A stretch of DNA of 5,974 nt from Pseudomonadota bacterium (GTDB taxonomy: Bacteria > Pseudomonadota > Gammaproteobacteria > Xanthomonadales > Xanthomonadaceae). The position numbers and the translations under genes were made by a program. Positions 1 through 5,296 of the stretch are shown piece after piece. The number at the start of each line of letters is the position of its first letter. The stretch's first letter is position 1. The stretch lies in the NCBI GenBank assembly GCA_023423855.1, contig JAFAEU010000118.1, forward strand, positions 1-5,974, given 5' to 3'. A model generated the notes under the pieces. It did not search any database, was not told the origin of the DNA, and was given only the letters and a program-made list of their open reading frames with translations.

Positions 1-597
1 CTCGACGTGTCCCGCCGCTTCACGCAGCGGCCGATGGTGGTGGCCGGCTATTCGCTCGGCGGCAACTTCGCGCTGCGCCTGGCGCTGCGCGCGCCCGACG
101 CCGGCCTGCCGCTGCAGCGCGTGGCCGCGGTCTGCCCGGTACTCGACCCGGCGCGCACGATGCGCAAGATGGAAGACGGGCTGTGGTTCTACATGCGCTA
201 TTTCGAGCGCAAGTGGCGCAGTTCGCTGCTGCGCAAGCGCGAACTGTTCCCCGAGCGCGTCGGCTTCGACGACGCCACCCTCCGGCTCGGCATGCGCGAG
301 CTCACCGAATGGCTGGTGCAGCGGCACACCGACCTCGGCACCATCGACGCCTACTTCGACGGCTACTCGGTCGCCGGCGACCGCCTGCGGGCGCTGCAGG
401 TGCCGGCCCACATCCTGATGGCGGCCGACGACCCGGTGATCCCGATCGACGAATTCCGCGCGCTGGCCTTCCCGGACATGGCGCGCGTGGAAATCGTGCC
501 CTGGGGCGGGCACTGCGGCTTCCTCGAGGACGCGCGCTTCGACGGCTACGCCGAACGCTGGGCGGCGGCGCGGCTGGCGGCGGCCGCGTCCGGCTGA
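1..597 (+). CDS. Alpha/beta-hydrolase, YheT-like (5' end outside window)
   Basis: The frame is open from base 1 with no convincing start, so this is the C-terminal 198 residues of a longer protein; a GTG at position 7 is in frame but would leave almost nothing before the nucleophile elbow. Seen: the elbow G-Y-S-L-G-G with Ser at visible residue 18, an acid-loop A-A-D-D-P-V-I-P at about 141-148, and G-G-H-C-G-F-L-E-D around 169-177 carrying the likely catalytic His171. Together they give a complete Ser-Asp-His triad in the expected order. The Asn after SLGG and the GGHxGF end resemble the YheT group (COG0429), soluble hydrolases of poorly defined ester substrate. The stretch at about 50-130, rich in Arg, Trp and Phe, would be the cap. 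The PEBP gene follows 41 nt downstream on the same strand, so the two may share a transcript. The family assignment is firm; the physiological substrate is unknown. Confidence 0.85.
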   Translation, partial: LDVSRRFTQRPMVVAGYSLGGNFALRLALRAPDAGLPLQRVAAVCPVLDPARTMRKMEDGLWFYMRYFERKWRSSLLRKRELFPERVGFDDATLRLGMRELTEWLVQRHTDLGTIDAYFDGYSVAGDRLRALQVPAHILMAADDPVIPIDEFRALAFPDMARVEIVPWGGHCGFLEDARFDGYAERWAAARLAAAASG

Positions 598-638
598 GCC
601 CGCGCTATCCTGAAGGCCGGCACCTTCGGGAGACTCCG

Positions 639-1253
639 ATGCAGATCCGCAGCGACAGCTTCGAACCCCGCGGCGCGATTCCGGCCGAATTCGCCCTGGG
701 CGCGCCCGATGGCTTCGGCGGCAACCGCAATCCGCACCTGGCCTGGGACGACGTGCCCGACGGCACGCGCTCGTTCGCGCTGCTGTGCATCGACACCGAT
801 GCGCCGACCGATCGCTCGCTGGCCGGGAAGGAAGGCGTGGACATCCCGGTCGCGCATCCGCGCGGCGACTTCGTGCACTGGGCGATGATCGACATCGCGC
901 CGGACGTGCGCGGGATCGCGGCCGGCAGCGCCAGCGACGGCGTGAGCAAGGGCGGCAAGCCGGCGCCACCCGGTCCGGCCGGCACGCGCCAGGGCCTGAA
1001 CGACTACACCGGCTGGTTCGCCGGCGACGCCGACATGGGCGGCGACTGGCTCGGCTACGACGGCCCGTATCCGCCGCCCAACGACCTGCGCGTGCACCGC
1101 TACTTCTTCCGCGTGTTCGCGCTGGATGTCGCGGCACTGGACGTGCCGGCGAAGTTCACCGCCGGCGACGCGCTGCGCGCGATGCAGGGGCACGTGCTGG
1201 CCGAGGCGGCGGTCTACGGGACGTATTCGCTCAATCCCTCGGCGCAAGGCTGA
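639..1253 (+). CDS. YbhB/YbcL family PEBP-like protein
   Basis: This is a complete 204-residue protein of the phosphatidylethanolamine-binding / Raf-kinase-inhibitor-like superfamily. Seen: D-T-D-A-P at 52-56, H80-W81 in V-H-W-A-M-I-D, G-Y-D-G-P-Y-P-P at 139-146, and H-R-Y-F-F-R-V-F-A-L-D at 153-163. These are the conserved strands that line the small anion-binding pocket. There is no signal peptide, so it is probably cytosolic. The start is fixed by GGGAG at 628-632, six bases before the ATG; the frame stays open further upstream, but that part overlaps the hydrolase gene. At 204 residues it is longer than E. coli YbhB (about 158). The extra length appears to lie in the charged loop after DTDAP (about 58-75) and the Gly-rich segment at about 98-136. 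Bacterial members have no well-established biochemical role. The gene ends 22 nt from the stop of the convergent lipoprotein gene. Confidence 0.92.
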   Translation: MQIRSDSFEPRGAIPAEFALGAPDGFGGNRNPHLAWDDVPDGTRSFALLCIDTDAPTDRSLAGKEGVDIPVAHPRGDFVHWAMIDIAPDVRGIAAGSASDGVSKGGKPAPPGPAGTRQGLNDYTGWFAGDADMGGDWLGYDGPYPPPNDLRVHRYFFRVFALDVAALDVPAKFTAGDALRAMQGHVLAEAAVYGTYSLNPSAQG

Positions 1254-1275
1254 ATCGCGGGCCAGCCGCAACGCC

Positions 1276-2088
1276 TCAGGCCCCCGGCTTCACGCTTTCC
1301 GACTCCACCACCATGTCGAGCACGTAGGCGATCGACGCGCCATCGGCCGGCGGGTTCGCGACCTCGTAGCGCTTGAGCCGCAGCACGTTGCGCACGCCGG
1401 GTTCGTGGGCATAGCCCTCGATGTCCTGGTAGAGGTATTCCCATTCGCCGGTCTTTTGCTTGATCCCCTTGTCGTCGTAGGTGATCTCGCGCACGTGCAG
1501 GCAGCGGTAGTCCGGCATCATCGGGTGGTGGCAGGGCACGCGCTCGGCCGCGACCTCGAGGAATACGCGCTCGCCCTCGCCCCCGTATTTCGTCTCCGCG
1601 GTGGGCGCGCCCGCGAACGTCAGCCGGTCGCCGCCGGCGGTGGTCAGCACCAGGCGGCCGTCGTCGCCGGTCGCGAGCGTGCCCGCGCCGGCCAGGCGCG
1701 CGCCGATCGCCTCGTCGGCGGCCATCAGCGCACCGCCGCCGCAGAACTTCTTGGTCTGCGCCAGCGCGCCGACTTCGAAGCGATCGCCGGACAGGGTGTA
1801 GCCGCCGCTCATCTGGTTGCAGCCGCCGCTGACCGAGACGCGGCCGTCGGCGAAATCCAGCTGCAGCGGCTGGTCGGGGGCCGGGAACAGCGCGTCGATG
1901 CGCTGGCCGCCGGCATCCACCGCATCGGCGAGCCGCCAGTGCGAGGCCGCCAGCGCTTGCGCATCGAGGGCGGGCGTGGCCGGCGCCGCCGCGACGCCGG
2001 CGGGCGGCGGCGTTTCCGCGGGCGGGTTCGAGGGAGTGCAGGCCGCCAGTGCAATGGCCAGCGACAGCAGGGGGATGGCGGGGCGCAT
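1276..2088 (-). CDS. Lipoprotein with META (HslJ-like) and DUF4377 domains
   Basis: This 270-residue protein starts M-R-P-A-I-P, a short hydrophobic stretch, then lipobox L-A-A-C with Cys17 as the predicted lipidated residue, so it is a probable envelope lipoprotein. A Pro/Ala linker (18-45) leads to a META domain (about 46-160) with S-G-G-C-N-Q-M-S-G-G at 87-96 and the typical K-K-F-C-G motif at 113-117. A second domain (about 170-265) contains M-P-D-Y-R-C-L-H-V-R-E (191-201) and G-E-W-E-Y-L-Y (214-220), matching DUF4377, which often follows META in proteobacteria. HslJ-type META proteins are linked to heat shock and novobiocin resistance in E. coli; the role here is unproven. The start is set by AAGGAG followed by 6 nt and ATG, with the lipobox at normal depth. 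The frame runs on upstream to 2385, but that would bury the signal peptide and overlap the divergent VOC gene. The 160-bp gap to that VOC gene must hold both promoters. Confidence 0.9.
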   Translation of the reverse strand: MRPAIPLLSLAIALAACTPSNPPAETPPPAGVAAAPATPALDAQALAASHWRLADAVDAGGQRIDALFPAPDQPLQLDFADGRVSVSGGCNQMSGGYTLSGDRFEVGALAQTKKFCGGGALMAADEAIGARLAGAGTLATGDDGRLVLTTAGGDRLTFAGAPTAETKYGGEGERVFLEVAAERVPCHHPMMPDYRCLHVREITYDDKGIKQKTGEWEYLYQDIEGYAHEPGVRNVLRLKRYEVANPPADGASIAYVLDMVVESESVKPGA

Positions 2089-2175
2089 GGCGATCTCCTT
2101 CCGGTCGGTTGCGTGCGGGGGCTCGGCGCCAGCGTACGCCATCGCGGCGAAACGGAGCGTGGAGCCGCGTCGCGA

Positions 2176-2207
2176 TTGTCGATCCGGCGCCCCGCCGTTC
2201 GTCGTCA
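2176..2207 (+). promoter_or_regulatory. Predicted ECF42-type promoter of the VOC1/sigma unit
   Basis: TGTCGA (2177-2182) as -35 element, a 17-nt spacer, and CGTC (2200-2203) as -10 element; a second CGTC overlaps at 2203-2206. The whole 32-bp block matches the block upstream of DUF1428 at 28 of 32 positions: the first 15 bases and last 11 bases are identical, and four of the six bases between them differ. Both elements match the ECF42 target motif as I recall it (TGTCGA at -35, CGWC at -10). The start codon lies about 45 nt past the -10 box, giving a 5' leader of roughly 35-40 nt. The assignment to the sigma factor of this same locus is inferred. Confidence 0.78.
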
Positions 2208-2248
2208 CCGTGAAAGCGCGATCCCGCCCTTCCACACAGGAGTCCATG

Positions 2249-2647
2249 ATGCCCCGCCAGATCTTCGTCAACCTTCCGGTCAAGGACCTCGACGCTTCGG
2301 TGAAGTTCTTCACCGCGCTCGGCTTCGGCTTCAACCCGCAGTTCACCGACGAGAACGCGACCAGCATGATCGTCGCCGACGACATCTTCGTGATGCTGCT
2401 CGTCGAACCCTACTTCCGCACTTTCATCGACAAGCCGCTGGCCGACGCGCACGCGCAGACCGAGGTGCTGGTCTGCCTGTCCTGCGACAGCGATGCCGAG
2501 GTCGACGACCTGGTGGCGAAGGCGGTCGCGGCCGGCGGCAGGGCGCACCGCACGCCGCAGGACCATGGCTTCATGTACGGCCACGGTTTCGAGGACCCGG
2601 ATGGCCACGTCTGGGAGCTGGTGCACATGCGGGAACTGCCTGCGTGA
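2249..2647 (+). CDS. VOC family protein 1 (glyoxalase fold, COG3607-like)
   Basis: This is a small soluble protein of 132 residues in the vicinal oxygen chelate superfamily. It opens P-R-Q-I-F-V-N-L-P-V-K-D-L-D-A-S-V-K-F-F (residues 2-21), the typical first beta-alpha unit of the group annotated as predicted lactoylglutathione lyases. It ends G-F-E-D-P-D-G-H-V-W-E-L-V-H-M, where Glu123 is at the usual C-terminal metal-ligand position. The first strand has Asn instead of the His that canonical glyoxalase I uses as a ligand, so glyoxalase I activity should not be assumed. Two ATGs stand in tandem at 2246 and 2249. AGGAG at 2238-2242 is 3 nt from the first and 6 nt from the second, so I prefer the second. 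The gene is the first one after the 2176-2207 promoter element and lies upstream of the sigma gene on the same strand. The fold is certain; the substrate is unknown. Confidence 0.92.
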   Translation: MPRQIFVNLPVKDLDASVKFFTALGFGFNPQFTDENATSMIVADDIFVMLLVEPYFRTFIDKPLADAHAQTEVLVCLSCDSDAEVDDLVAKAVAAGGRAHRTPQDHGFMYGHGFEDPDGHVWELVHMRELPA

Positions 2648-2687
2648 ACGCGAGCCGGCCGGGGCGTCGGCGGCGGGAGGCATGGCG

Positions 2688-2879
2688 ATGAGCCTGCTCG
2701 GCCTGCTGGTGCGGCGCGCCAGCGCGCACGCGTGCGTCGTGCCCGTCGACGCACCGCAGCGCGAGGAGCCGCCATCGCCGGCCGGGCGAGATGGACCTGC
2801 CGCGCGCGCGGGCGAAGCGCGGGGGCCGCTTCCCGGCGGCGACCCGCCGCGCGACACCGGGCCCGGAGCCTGCCCGTGA
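2688..2879 (+). CDS. Possible small hypothetical protein (63 aa)
   Basis: This is a candidate small gene in the 280-nt gap between VOC1 and the sigma gene. For it: GGGAGG at 2675-2680 lies 7 nt before the ATG at 2688, the codons are mostly G/C-ending in the first half, and the strand is that of both neighbours. Another ATG at 2682 is in frame but only 1 nt from the ribosome-binding site. Against it: the product, which starts M-S-L-L-G-L-L-V-R-R, soon becomes a Pro/Gly/Ala/Arg-rich low-complexity string with no domain I recognise, as expected from random frames in DNA this GC-rich. Loci of this sigma class often carry a DGPF/YCII-type gene at such a position, but I find no DGPF-like sequence in any frame here. 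It may be a real small protein, a decayed remnant or spacer DNA. Confidence 0.3.
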   Translation: MSLLGLLVRRASAHACVVPVDAPQREEPPSPAGRDGPAARAGEARGPLPGGDPPRDTGPGACP

Positions 2880-2889
2880 CCTTCGCGGC

Positions 2890-2919
2890 TTGCATCGCGC
2901 TTGCCCGCAGTGCTCTGAT
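2890..2919 (+). promoter_or_regulatory. Weak candidate promoter just before the sigma gene
   Basis: TTGCAT (2890-2895) and TCTGAT (2914-2919), the latter preceded by TG one base upstream as in an extended -10, lie 18 nt apart. Transcription would start within a few bases of the sigma ATG at 2928, giving an almost leaderless message. That would suit the poor ribosome-binding site (GGAG only 2 nt before ATG). The matches are only 3/6 and 4/6, so this could be chance. There is no copy of the TGTCGA/CGTC element here. Confidence 0.25.
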
Positions 2920-2927
2920 CCGGAGCC

Positions 2928-4184
2928 ATGCACGCACCGGACCCGCAGCGCAGCATCGACGCCGTCTGGCGCAACGAATCGCCCAAGGTGATCGCGGCGC
3001 TGATGCGCATGGTGCGCGACATCGACCTCGCCGAGGAGCTGGCGCAGGACGCGCTGGTCACCGCTCTGGAGCGCTGGCCCGCCTCGGGCGTGCCTGACAA
3101 CCCCGGCGCCTGGCTGATGGCCGCCGCGAAGAACCGCGCGATCGACCACCTGCGGCGCAACCAGCTGCTGGCGCGCAAGCACGCGCAGATCGCGCACGAA
3201 CTCGAAGGCCTGCACGACGAACTGCACGAAGCGCGCGAGGCGGCGCACGACGACGACATCGGCGACGACCTGCTGCGGCTGATCTTCGTCGCCTGCCATC
3301 CGCTGTTGTCGATGGAGGCGCGCGTGGCGCTGACCCTGCGCCTGCTGTGCGGCCTGGCCACCGACGAGATCGCGCGCGCGTTCCTGGTGCCGGAGGCGAC
3401 GGTCGCGCAGCGCATCGTGCGCGCCAAGCGCACGCTCGGCGAGGCCGACGTGCCGTTCGAGGTGCCGCGCCGGGAGGAGCTGCCGGCGCGGCTGTCGGCG
3501 GTGCTGGGCGTGGTCTACCTCGTGTTCAACGAAGGCTATTCGGCGACCGCGGGCGAGGACTGGATGCGGCCTGCGCTGTGCGAAGAGGCGCTGCGGCTCG
3601 GGCGCCTGCTGGTCGGGCTGGCGCCGGCGGAAGCCGAGGCGTCCGGATTGCTCGCGCTGATGGAACTGCAGGCCTCGCGCCTGCGCGCGCGGGTCGACGC
3701 GTCCGGCGAGCCGATCCTGCTGCTGGAACAGGACCGCGCGCGCTGGGACCGCGATGCGATCAAGCGCGGGCTCGGGGCATTGGACCGCGCCGAACGGCTG
3801 GCGCGCGAACGCGGCCCGTACACGCTGCAGGCGGCGATCGCGGCTTGCCATGCACGTGCGGCCGCTGCCGGCGACACCGACTGGACGCGCATCGTCGCGC
3901 TGTACGACGAACTCGTCGCGCTCGCGCGTTCGCCGGTGGTCGAACTCAACCGCGCGGTCGCGGTGTCGATGCGCTCCGGGCCGGAGGCCGGGCTGGCGCT
4001 GGTCGACGCGCTGGCGGACGCGCCGGCGCTGCGCAACTATCACCTGTTGCCGGCGGTGCGCGGAGACCTGCTGCAGAAGCTGGCCCGCCACGACGAAGCG
4101 CGCGCCGAGTTCGAACGCGCCGCCGCAATGACCCGCAACGAACGCGAGCGTGCGCTGCTGATCGCGCGTGCTTCGGGGCCGTGA
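2928..4184 (+). CDS. ECF sigma factor, ECF42/SigJ-like with C-terminal TPR-like extension
   Basis: This 418-residue protein is about twice the length of a basic ECF sigma factor. Sigma region 2 spans about 13-78: A-E-E-L-A-Q-D-A at 35-42, then N-P-G-A-W-L-M-A-A-A-K-N-R-A-I-D at 58-73. An acidic, His-rich linker (about 90-113) leads to region 4 (about 115-171), with the helix-turn-helix L-A-T-D-E-I-A-R-A-F-L-V-P-E-A-T-V-A-Q-R at 143-162. The C-terminal part (about 185-418) carries hallmarks of COG4941/DUF6596: V-F-N-E-G-Y-S-A at 199-206, D-W-T-R-I-V-A-L-Y-D-E-L at 318-329 and S-P-V-V-E-L-N-R-A-V-A-V-S at 335-347, followed by TPR-like helices. In this class the extension is thought to take over control of the sigma, and no anti-sigma gene is seen nearby. 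The start is firm because an in-frame TGA lies at 2916-2918. It probably directs RNA polymerase to the two 32-bp promoter elements flanking the module; the inducing signal is unknown. Confidence 0.93.
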   Translation: MHAPDPQRSIDAVWRNESPKVIAALMRMVRDIDLAEELAQDALVTALERWPASGVPDNPGAWLMAAAKNRAIDHLRRNQLLARKHAQIAHELEGLHDELHEAREAAHDDDIGDDLLRLIFVACHPLLSMEARVALTLRLLCGLATDEIARAFLVPEATVAQRIVRAKRTLGEADVPFEVPRREELPARLSAVLGVVYLVFNEGYSATAGEDWMRPALCEEALRLGRLLVGLAPAEAEASGLLALMELQASRLRARVDASGEPILLLEQDRARWDRDAIKRGLGALDRAERLARERGPYTLQAAIAACHARAAAAGDTDWTRIVALYDELVALARSPVVELNRAVAVSMRSGPEAGLALVDALADAPALRNYHLLPAVRGDLLQKLARHDEARAEFERAAAMTRNERERALLIARASGP

Positions 4185-4238
4185 GCGGGCATCGACGGGC
4201 GCGACCAGGGAGTACGCAGGCCTCGCGTCCAACCCCGC

Positions 4239-4628
4239 CTACTGCATCGAATGCAGCCCGATCATGTTGCCCTCGCTGTCGAAGGCCAGCACGATGAAGC
4301 CGTACTCTCCGATCGACATCTTGCCGCGATGCACGCGCCCGCCGGCCGCCGCCACGCGGTCGCCGGTCGCACCGCAGTCCTCGCAGGCGAAATAGACCAG
4401 GCTGCCGCCCGGCCCCGAGGGCGCGCCGGGCATGTGGCACAGCGCGCCGTTGGCGCCGTAGCGGTCCATGTCGCCGGGGAAGGACCACATCTCCAGGCCG
4501 TCGTCCTGACCGTCCGGCAGTTTCAGCGGTTCGAGCGCGATGCCGAGCACGGCCTCGTAGAACGCGCGCGCCCGCGCCATGTCCTGCACGTAGATCTCGA
4601 ACCAGTTGACGCTGTTGACCTCGGCCAT
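4239..4628 (-). CDS. VOC family protein 2
   Basis: This is a 129-residue soluble protein of the vicinal oxygen chelate fold, distinct from VOC1. It begins V-N-S-V-N-W-F-E-I-Y-V-Q-D-M-A-R-A-R-A-F-Y (residues 4-24), the first beta-alpha unit. The middle holds G-L-E-M-W-S-F (44-50) and G-S-L-V-Y-F (75-80), and it ends D-S-E-G-N-M-I-G-L-H-S. The usual C-terminal metal-ligand Glu is replaced by His126, a feature I associate with this subfamily, so an ordinary glyoxalase reaction is doubtful. C82 and C85 in A-C-E-D-C-G form a CxxC-like pair that might bind metal or react with thiols; this is speculative. AGAGGAG (4637-4643, read on the minus strand) lies 8 nt before the ATG. The gene follows DUF1428 after only 32 nt, so the two form an operon. 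Its stop is 54 nt from the stop of the convergent sigma gene, with no clear terminator between them. Confidence 0.92.
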   Translation of the reverse strand: MAEVNSVNWFEIYVQDMARARAFYEAVLGIALEPLKLPDGQDDGLEMWSFPGDMDRYGANGALCHMPGAPSGPGGSLVYFACEDCGATGDRVAAAGGRVHRGKMSIGEYGFIVLAFDSEGNMIGLHSMQ

Positions 4629-4660
4629 GCCGTTTTCTCCTCTGCCGCAAGTGGGTGGAC

Positions 4661-5023
4661 CTACATCGCCACGATCGACTTGAACCCGCCCCACATCATG
4701 CGCCTGGCGTCGAACGGGGGCTTCGCCTTGTCCGGCATCATCGCCTCGATGCGCGGATCGGCCATGACCTTCCTGTTGACGCTGTCGCGATGCCGGCGCG
4801 AGCGGTAGACGATGTACGAGAAGGCCACCACTTCGCCCTTCTTCAGCTGCACCGCCTGCGGGAACGAGGTCAGCTTGCCGGGCTGCACGTCGTCCTCGAC
4901 GCATTCGATGTACTGCAGCGCGCCGTACTCCATCCAGACCTTGCCGGCCTTGCGCGCCATGCGCCGGTAGGCGGCGAGGTTCTTCTTCGGGATCGGGATC
5001 AGGAAACCGTCGATGTAGGCCAT
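4661..5023 (-). CDS. DUF1428 family protein (YbaA-like)
   Basis: This 120-residue protein starts M-A-Y-I-D-G-F-L-I-P-I-P-K-K-N-L and contains Y-I-E-C-V-E-D-D-V (38-46), V-V-A-F-S-Y-I-V-Y-R-S-R (65-76) and M-M-W-G-G-F-K-S-I-V at the end (109-118). These are the conserved blocks of DUF1428 (COG5507, E. coli YbaA). Family structures show a dimeric alpha-beta-barrel-like fold of the kind also found in YCII/DGPF-type proteins. No enzymatic activity is established. GGAG (complement of 5031-5034) lies 7 nt upstream of the ATG. The frame is open upstream to 5206, but that stretch runs through the hairpin and REP DNA and the promoter element, so the short start is correct. It is the first gene of a two-gene operon with VOC2, headed by the second TGTCGA/CGTC promoter element; this ties it to the sigma factor encoded opposite. 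Confidence 0.92.
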   Translation of the reverse strand: MAYIDGFLIPIPKKNLAAYRRMARKAGKVWMEYGALQYIECVEDDVQPGKLTSFPQAVQLKKGEVVAFSYIVYRSRRHRDSVNRKVMADPRIEAMMPDKAKPPFDARRMMWGGFKSIVAM

Positions 5024-5075
5024 GTGGTGGCTCCGTGGGTTGCGGGATTGGATGGCGCTCGCGGCGCCATGTCCT

Positions 5076-5107
5076 TGACGACGAACGATGACGCGCCGGA
5101 TCGACAA
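5076..5107 (-). promoter_or_regulatory. Predicted ECF42-type promoter of the DUF1428-VOC2 operon
   Basis: On the minus strand, TGTCGA (5106 down to 5101), a 17-nt spacer and CGTC (5083-5080) reproduce the element before VOC1, with 28 of 32 positions identical. The -10 box lies 56 nt before the DUF1428 start codon. Sequence on either side of the block differs from the VOC1 upstream region, as expected for a conserved promoter and not for a recent duplication. Recognition by the locus sigma factor is inferred. Confidence 0.78.
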
Positions 5108-5108
5108 G

Positions 5109-5137
5109 CGTGCGGCCTTCCGTCGGAAGACCGCACG
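5109..5137. other. Strong imperfect hairpin next to the DUF1428 promoter
   Basis: CGTGCGG (5109-5115) pairs with CCGCACG (5131-5137). After one C/A mismatch the stem continues CTTCC (5117-5121) with GGAAG (5125-5129), leaving a 3-nt loop. This is 12 pairs in all. It ends 2 nt upstream of the promoter block and overlaps the first two bases of the left REP copy. It lies downstream of uppP in uppP's direction, so it may help stop uppP transcripts, but no U-run follows on either strand. Confidence 0.6.
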
Positions 5138-5169
5138 TCGTCCCCGCGAAGGCGGGGACCCAGTGTCTT
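5136..5169 (+). repeat. REP-like palindrome, left copy
   Basis: The core T-CCCCGC-GAAG-GCGGGG-A (5141-5158) forms a 7-bp stem with a 4-nt loop, followed by CCCAG. This resembles the dispersed 'CCCGCGAA(A/G)GCGGG..CCAG' repeats common in intergenic DNA of xanthomonads and other proteobacteria. The reverse complement of the 34-bp unit recurs at 5226-5259 with 3 mismatches. No transposase of the RAYT type is visible in the window. Confidence 0.8.
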
Positions 5170-5225
5170 CCGCCTCTCGCTTCCGAAATCCGTAAAGGCT
5201 GCGCATGGCCCGCTTGCCGGAGCCA

Positions 5226-5259
5226 AAGACGTTGGGTCCCCGCCTTCGCGGGGCCGACG
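5226..5259 (-). repeat. REP-like palindrome, right copy (inverted)
   Basis: This is the inverted partner of 5136-5169, differing at 3 of 34 positions, with a 56-nt spacer (5170-5225) in which I see no gene. The pair could fold into one large cruciform or two small hairpins, as in BIME-type REP doublets. It is the first structure met by transcription leaving uppP, 37 nt past its stop codon, so it may protect the mRNA 3' end or promote termination. Confidence 0.8.
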
Positions 5260-5296
5260 GTGGAGGAAGGTGCGCGCTTGCCCTGTGCCTGCCGGC

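Noticed and set aside
606..611. TATCCT as a -10 box for the PEBP gene
   Set aside because: There is no matching -35 sequence at the proper spacing within the end of the hydrolase gene.
612..627. Small stem-loop GAAGG/CCTTC between the hydrolase and PEBP genes
   Set aside because: The stem is only 5 bp with no T-run, and it abuts the PEBP ribosome-binding site; too weak to call a terminator or riboswitch.
1314..1319. Additional TGTCGA on the plus strand
   Set aside because: It lies inside the lipoprotein coding region, has no CGTC at the right distance and has no gene start downstream. TGTCGA at 4277-4282 (plus) and on the minus strand at 790-795, 889-894 and 4313-4318 is likewise inside coding DNA without a spaced CGTC.
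1126..2691. 521-codon plus-strand frame spanning the lipoprotein gene and VOC1
   Set aside because: It overlaps three well-supported genes in the wrong frame or strand and has no recognisable domain.
1214..3433. 739-codon open frame on the minus strand
   Set aside because: It runs antisense across VOC1, the gap and half of the sigma gene, and its product is Arg/Ala/Pro-rich with no domain. Long spurious frames are expected in DNA this GC-rich.
2571..4232. 553-codon open frame on the minus strand opposite the sigma gene
   Set aside because: The translation is a low-complexity string rich in Arg, Gln and His, a mirror of the real sigma coding frame, with no family features.
4185..4238. Terminator between the convergent sigma and VOC2 genes
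   Set aside because: I found no convincing stem followed by a T-run in these 54 bases on either strand.
2176..5107. The paired 32-bp blocks as terminal inverted repeats of a mobile element
   Set aside because: There is no transposase and no obvious flanking target duplication, and the blocks sit at matching distances before start codons with a -35/-10-like layout, so promoter function explains them better.
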